This document shows positions 60,627 to 64,000 of a DNA stretch of 64,000 nucleotides, in pieces (position 1 is the stretch's first letter; each line of letters begins with the position of its first letter). The DNA is from Desulfobacteraceae bacterium UBA5616 (lineage in GTDB: Bacteria > Desulfobacterota > Desulfobacteria > Desulfobacterales > UBA5616). Where the stretch lies: assembly GCA_002423615.1 (NCBI GenBank), contig DIKO01000049.1:1-64000 (forward strand), read 5' to 3'. The translations under genes were made by a program, and so were the position numbers. The notes under the pieces are model-generated. The model was not told the DNA's origin. It ran no database searches and was given only the letters and a program-made list of their open reading frames with translations.

Positions 60627-60642
60627 AGCATTTTTCATGCCA
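60627..60642 (-). promoter_or_regulatory. Sigma-54-type promoter of the flavoprotein operon
   Basis: On the minus strand TGGCATGAAAAATGCT keeps the essential GG-N10-GC spacing and differs from TGGCACG-N4-TTGCW at only two positions. It is 125 bases upstream of the flavoprotein start at 60502. Confidence 0.6.
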
Positions 60643-60711
60643 ATAAGAATACCCACTCCCGACCGAGAGTTACATCATCATAAGAAACCGATATCACGTT
60701 GAATAAAAATC

Positions 60712-60873
60712 AATGACGATAAAAGATGATTTGGTCCCTGATGCGGTTCAGAAAAATGTCTTTTTATCGACACCCGAATGACGGTAATTCAACAAAGAAC
60801 GTCCATATTCGGACAACGTGCTTGATTTATGGCGCCCGAGTCCGTATAAATAGAAATGACGATCACCGTCATT
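60712..60873. promoter_or_regulatory. Four copies of AATGACG, candidate enhancer (UAS) cluster
   Basis: AATGACG occurs at 60712-60718, 60777-60783 and 60855-60861, and inverted as CGTCATT at 60867-60873. The last two form AATGACGATCACCGTCATT, a 19-bp inverted repeat with a 5-nt centre. A 10-bp pair GAATGACGGT/ACCGTCATTC (60776-60785, 60865-60874) is also perfect. The cluster lies 70-250 bases upstream of the sigma-54-type promoter at 60627, the normal place for enhancer-binding-protein sites, and overlaps the activator's own promoter. Confidence 0.6.
60822..60850 (+). promoter_or_regulatory. Sigma-70 promoter of the second activator gene
   Basis: TTGATT (60822-60827) and TATAAA (60845-60850) are 17 bases apart, 63 bases before the ATG at 60913. 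The palindromic AATGACG pair at 60855-60873 lies at the expected transcription start, so the gene may repress itself. Confidence 0.55.
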
Positions 60874-60912
60874 CCTCATGATTTCCTTTCAAACTACCCG
60901 ACGAGGTGCCGC

Positions 60913-63900
60913 ATGGATGCCGAACCCATAAAAATCACCACGGAGCAATGGGAATTTCTGTCGGTTCTTGACGCTCTGGAGAAGCCCGTGTCACTGGATG
61001 TCGCCGGAAAAATTTTCCCGATATTGCCGGCGCCTTTTCTGAAACTCCTGGGACGAGAGGATTTCCCGGCCCTCATCCAGGAGAGTGAACCCGGTTTCTT
61101 CGGCATTTCCGGGGATATCCCCGAATGGATCCTGGAAAAAATCAAATCCATGAATGATTCCCGGCGGCTGACCGATCTGATCGAACGTCTGTATGACACC
61201 CATCTCTTTAAAAGGATTGACCCGGATATCATCTCCAGACTTCTGGAAAGGACAGGACGAACCCGGGATATGGCCGAGCTTGAGATTGATCAGGCCCGAA
61301 AGGCGCTGAAAAATGGGGAACAGTCCCAGGCCATGGCCCATCTCTGGCATGTGGTGAAGCAGCTCTTCGGTATGCCTGAAGATCCCGAGCATGACCCCCT
61401 GTTTATTTCAGCCACCCTCAAATTGTCGGACCTCTGTTTTTCTCTGGGGACCGGATTCATGGAATTGCCCCGTTTCCTGAAAAAAGCGCGTTTAATGGCC
61501 CAGAAAATGGGAGACAGGCGATCCCATGCCTTGATCCACCTCAATCTTTCCATTTTTCTGCATATCGCCGGGCAGCATGACGAATCCCTTTCGGCCTTGT
61601 CCGAAGGGTTGAAGGAAGTGGAGTCTCTGGGTGATGAGGATATCCTGAACCGGTCTGCGGCTTTCATCGGGCTGAATTTCTTTCTTCAGGGGATGTTCAG
61701 GGATGCGGAACCCTATCTGGAACGGGCGACCCAGGATTATGAGCTCCAGGGCGGAGATAGTATGACCATGGGGCCCCTGCCCATGCCCTTTCTTTTGGGG
61801 TATTGCCTTGCAAATCTGGGGCATTTTCATGACGCCGTCGGCGGACTGGAGTGTTTCCGGCGTATGGCCGGAAAACGGTCACAGGATGCGCTGGCCACAA
61901 CCATCCGATCCATTCTCGGGACGGTTTTACAGATGGCGGGTAAACGGGATGAGGCCCTGTATCACCTTGAATCAGCAAGCAGGGAAGCCCTGGAGAGCAG
62001 AAATTCCTTTGCCATGGCCATCGCGGACGGTGGTCTGATTTACCAGGCATTTCTCGACGGCGATCTGGAAAAGGCGAGAAACAGAATGGATAATCCATCC
62101 GGATATCGGGGGAAGGAGGGTTTTCTGAGATTGTATACGGCTCCGCATATTCTTGAGATGATTTTTGAAATTGAGGCCGTGGGTTTACCCCCCCATCCCC
62201 GGTTAAATTTTGATAATGAAATGTCATGGATCAATAAAGCGCCGAATATTCATGCCAAGGGGGCCTTGTTCCGACTGCTGGCCAGGGGCGAAATGGGCAA
62301 GACGGGAGAAACTCCGGAAGTTGCATCCTTTCTTGAGAAGAGCGAGACATGGTTAAAGATATCCGGAGATCCGGTGGAATTGGCTAAAACCTGGCTGGAA
62401 AAGGCACGGTATCATCTCCTGAAAAATGATACCGACAAGGCGAAAGTCCTCACCCAAAGGGCCTATCAATTTCTGACACAGCATTGCCGATGGATATTTC
62501 CCGATGATCTGCTGACGATGGTAAAGAAAGAGGATAAAACGGAACAGGTCGGGGAATCCTATTCGGGCTTCCTGAGACGGTTCATGGAAATGTTTGAATA
62601 CAAATCCCATGGTGAAAACGTCGAGAGGGTTCTGGAGGAATTGCTGAAAAACGCGTGCAGATTGTTTAAAGCCGAGCGGGGCGGCATATTTCGTGCCGGA
62701 GAAAAAGAATCTTCGGTCCTTCCTGTTCTCTGGTCCGGACACAACCTGACTTCCGATGATATTTCGGACCCGGATTTCTCCCCGTCACTCGAAATCATCC
62801 GGAGCGTCATGCAGCGGCATGAGAGCCTGTCCAGACGCCTGCAACGGGATCAACCCGTCTTTAAAGATCAGTTCCCCATCAAGGCCGTGCTGTGCCTGCC
62901 GTTTTTTCAGGGCATGGAACCTGCGGGCGCTTTTTATTTTGACAATCTCTATCTGGATAATGATTTTGATCTTCCGGACCCCGCCCTGATGACCCAAATG
63001 GCTGTTTTCATGAGTGATCATGTGGCTCAGAGGCTGGATTACCGGCGATTGCGGAGGGAGACCAGTATGTGGTCATCGGCCCGGACCGTTCAGATTGAAC
63101 AGCTCAGAAGGGAAGATTTTATTTTTCAAAGTCCGGTCATGAAGCGCCTGTTATCCCAGGCCGAAAAGGTCGCCCGCACGGACAGCACCCTTTTGATTCA
63201 GGGTGAAACCGGTGTCGGGAAGGAACTCCTGGCCCGTCAGTTGCATAAAATGAGCATCCGGGATTCCGGTCCTTTTGAAGTGGTGGATCTCACCGCCATT
63301 CCCGAGAGTCTCCTGGAAAGTGAATTGTTCGGCTATGAAAAAGGCGCTTTCACCGGAGCGGAACGTCAGAAGCGCGGAAGATTCGAACTGACCCGGAAAG
63401 GAACGCTTTTTCTGGATGAGATCGGAGAAATTCCCCTTTCCTTTCAGGTCAAGCTTTTAAGGGTTTTACAGGAAAAAACGTTTGTAAGGGTGGGAGGCAC
63501 AAAAACACTTGCCTCAAATTTCAGACTGATCGTGGCCACCAACCGGGATCTTGCAGAGGAGGTCAAATCCGGACGGTTTCGGCAGGATCTGTTTTACCGG
63601 CTCAATATGATTCCCCTGACCGTGCCCCCGCTTCGGGAAAGGGAAGATGACATCGTTCTGCTGGCCGGCTATTTTCTGGCTCGCTACGCCGCCAAGCACG
63701 GCAAATCCGCCCTGAGTTTGTCGCCGGAAGATGAAGCGGTTTTAAGGGCCTATCCCTGGCCGGGGAATGTCAGGGAATTGAAAAATGTCATGGAAAGGGC
63801 GGTGTTGCTGTCAAGAAGCGAAAGACTGGACCTCGGTCAGTTGAATCCCGGCTCATTTTTATCTCCAACCCAGGCGCTGCTCCCTGAAAAACAGGAAATC

Positions 63901-64000
63901 CTGGACGACGTCAGTGAAGAAGCGTTTAAGCAAGACCTGACCCTTGAAGCGCTGGAACGCAGCTATGTCCGCCGGGTTCTGGAAAAAAGCCGGGGAAAAA
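60913..64000 (+). CDS. Sigma-54-dependent activator, paralogue of 53195 (3' end outside window)
   Basis: The frame is open from ATG 60913 (GAGGTG six bases before) to the window edge, at least 1029 codons. It opens with a start-similar segment ITTEQWEFLSVLDALEKPVS and LDVAGKIFPILPAPFLKLLG, as the first activator does. TPR-like repeats, a GAF-like domain (about 590-710; EELLKNACRLFKAERGGIFR) and an AAA+ core follow, with GETGVGKE at 764-771 and GAFTGA at 811-816. These are the same residue numbers as in the 53195 protein. The helix-turn-helix has just begun (SYVRRVLEKSRGK) at the edge. It reads divergently from the flavoprotein operon and is the likeliest regulator of it. Confidence 0.88.
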   Translation, partial: MDAEPIKITTEQWEFLSVLDALEKPVSLDVAGKIFPILPAPFLKLLGREDFPALIQESEPGFFGISGDIPEWILEKIKSMNDSRRLTDLIERLYDTHLFKRIDPDIISRLLERTGRTRDMAELEIDQARKALKNGEQSQAMAHLWHVVKQLFGMPEDPEHDPLFISATLKLSDLCFSLGTGFMELPRFLKKARLMAQKMGDRRSHALIHLNLSIFLHIAGQHDESLSALSEGLKEVESLGDEDILNRSAAFIGLNFFLQGMFRDAEPYLERATQDYELQGGDSMTMGPLPMPFLLGYCLANLGHFHDAVGGLECFRRMAGKRSQDALATTIRSILGTVLQMAGKRDEALYHLESASREALESRNSFAMAIADGGLIYQAFLDGDLEKARNRMDNPSGYRGKEGFLRLYTAPHILEMIFEIEAVGLPPHPRLNFDNEMSWINKAPNIHAKGALFRLLARGEMGKTGETPEVASFLEKSETWLKISGDPVELAKTWLEKARYHLLKNDTDKAKVLTQRAYQFLTQHCRWIFPDDLLTMVKKEDKTEQVGESYSGFLRRFMEMFEYKSHGENVERVLEELLKNACRLFKAERGGIFRAGEKESSVLPVLWSGHNLTSDDISDPDFSPSLEIIRSVMQRHESLSRRLQRDQPVFKDQFPIKAVLCLPFFQGMEPAGAFYFDNLYLDNDFDLPDPALMTQMAVFMSDHVAQRLDYRRLRRETSMWSSARTVQIEQLRREDFIFQSPVMKRLLSQAEKVARTDSTLLIQGETGVGKELLARQLHKMSIRDSGPFEVVDLTAIPESLLESELFGYEKGAFTGAERQKRGRFELTRKGTLFLDEIGEIPLSFQVKLLRVLQEKTFVRVGGTKTLASNFRLIVATNRDLAEEVKSGRFRQDLFYRLNMIPLTVPPLREREDDIVLLAGYFLARYAAKHGKSALSLSPEDEAVLRAYPWPGNVRELKNVMERAVLLSRSERLDLGQLNPGSFLSPTQALLPEKQEILDDVSEEAFKQDLTLEALERSYVRRVLEKSRGK

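Overview
The window looks like chromosomal DNA from an anaerobic, Gram-negative Desulfobacterota (sulfate-reducer type) bacterium. The evidence is a KDO transferase, LolA-like DUF1329 envelope proteins, TatT-type TRAP transporters, many acyl-CoA dehydrogenases with ETF genes, and a homologue of TunR, the integrase/TOBE tungstate regulator described in sulfate reducers. I saw no rRNA, tRNA, CRISPR array or intact insertion sequence. Assignments rest on motif recognition by reading; no search was run.

Layout. 1-9 kb: an enoyl-CoA hydratase cut by the window edge, a cytidylate-kinase-like protein, an ABM-domain protein, an MFS exporter, DUF1329 copy 1, an enolase-superfamily enzyme, and a TPP dehydrogenase E1 alpha/beta pair with an XRE-cupin regulator. 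9-18 kb: TRAP genes TatT-DctP and SDR-DctQ-DctM, split by a cassette of RecQ fused to a dual-OB-like domain plus two DUF488 genes. 17.8-24.4 kb: a polyprenol-kinase-like protein, type II pantothenate kinase, SDR, benzoylformate-decarboxylase-like TPP enzyme, CaiB CoA-transferase and a MerR regulator. 24.8-34.3 kb: thiolase and acyl-CoA dehydrogenase; a parvulin; a TunR-like regulator; etfB-etfA-acyl-CoA dehydrogenase, with pyrF behind. 35-48 kb: housekeeping genes (phoH-pgpH-like-ybeY-tsaE-lysC, cvpA-mazG, class II aldolase-NUDIX, an LpoA-like lipoprotein, waaA), a DUF2007-like gene with an in-frame stop, and HEPN/MNT toxin-antitoxin remnants.

48-64 kb appears to be one sigma-54 regulated locus. 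Two paralogous TPR-GAF-AAA+-Fis activators (53195 and 60913, the second cut by the window edge) bracket an operon of two PYROXD2/phytoene-desaturase-like flavoproteins and two tiny paralogous proteins. A second operon encodes two different acyl-CoA dehydrogenases and a Cys-rich protein. Both operons have a GG-N10-GC sigma-54 promoter upstream, and a recurrent AATKACGGTAA-like motif lies in the control regions. I infer that the activators switch on uptake or oxidation of a hydrophobic, CoA-activated substrate.

The strongest candidates for something little described are the RecQ-dual-OB/DUF488/DUF488 cassette (11184-15148), the TunR-like regulator (29303-30412), and the sigma-54 circuit with its repeated upstream motif (60712-60873).
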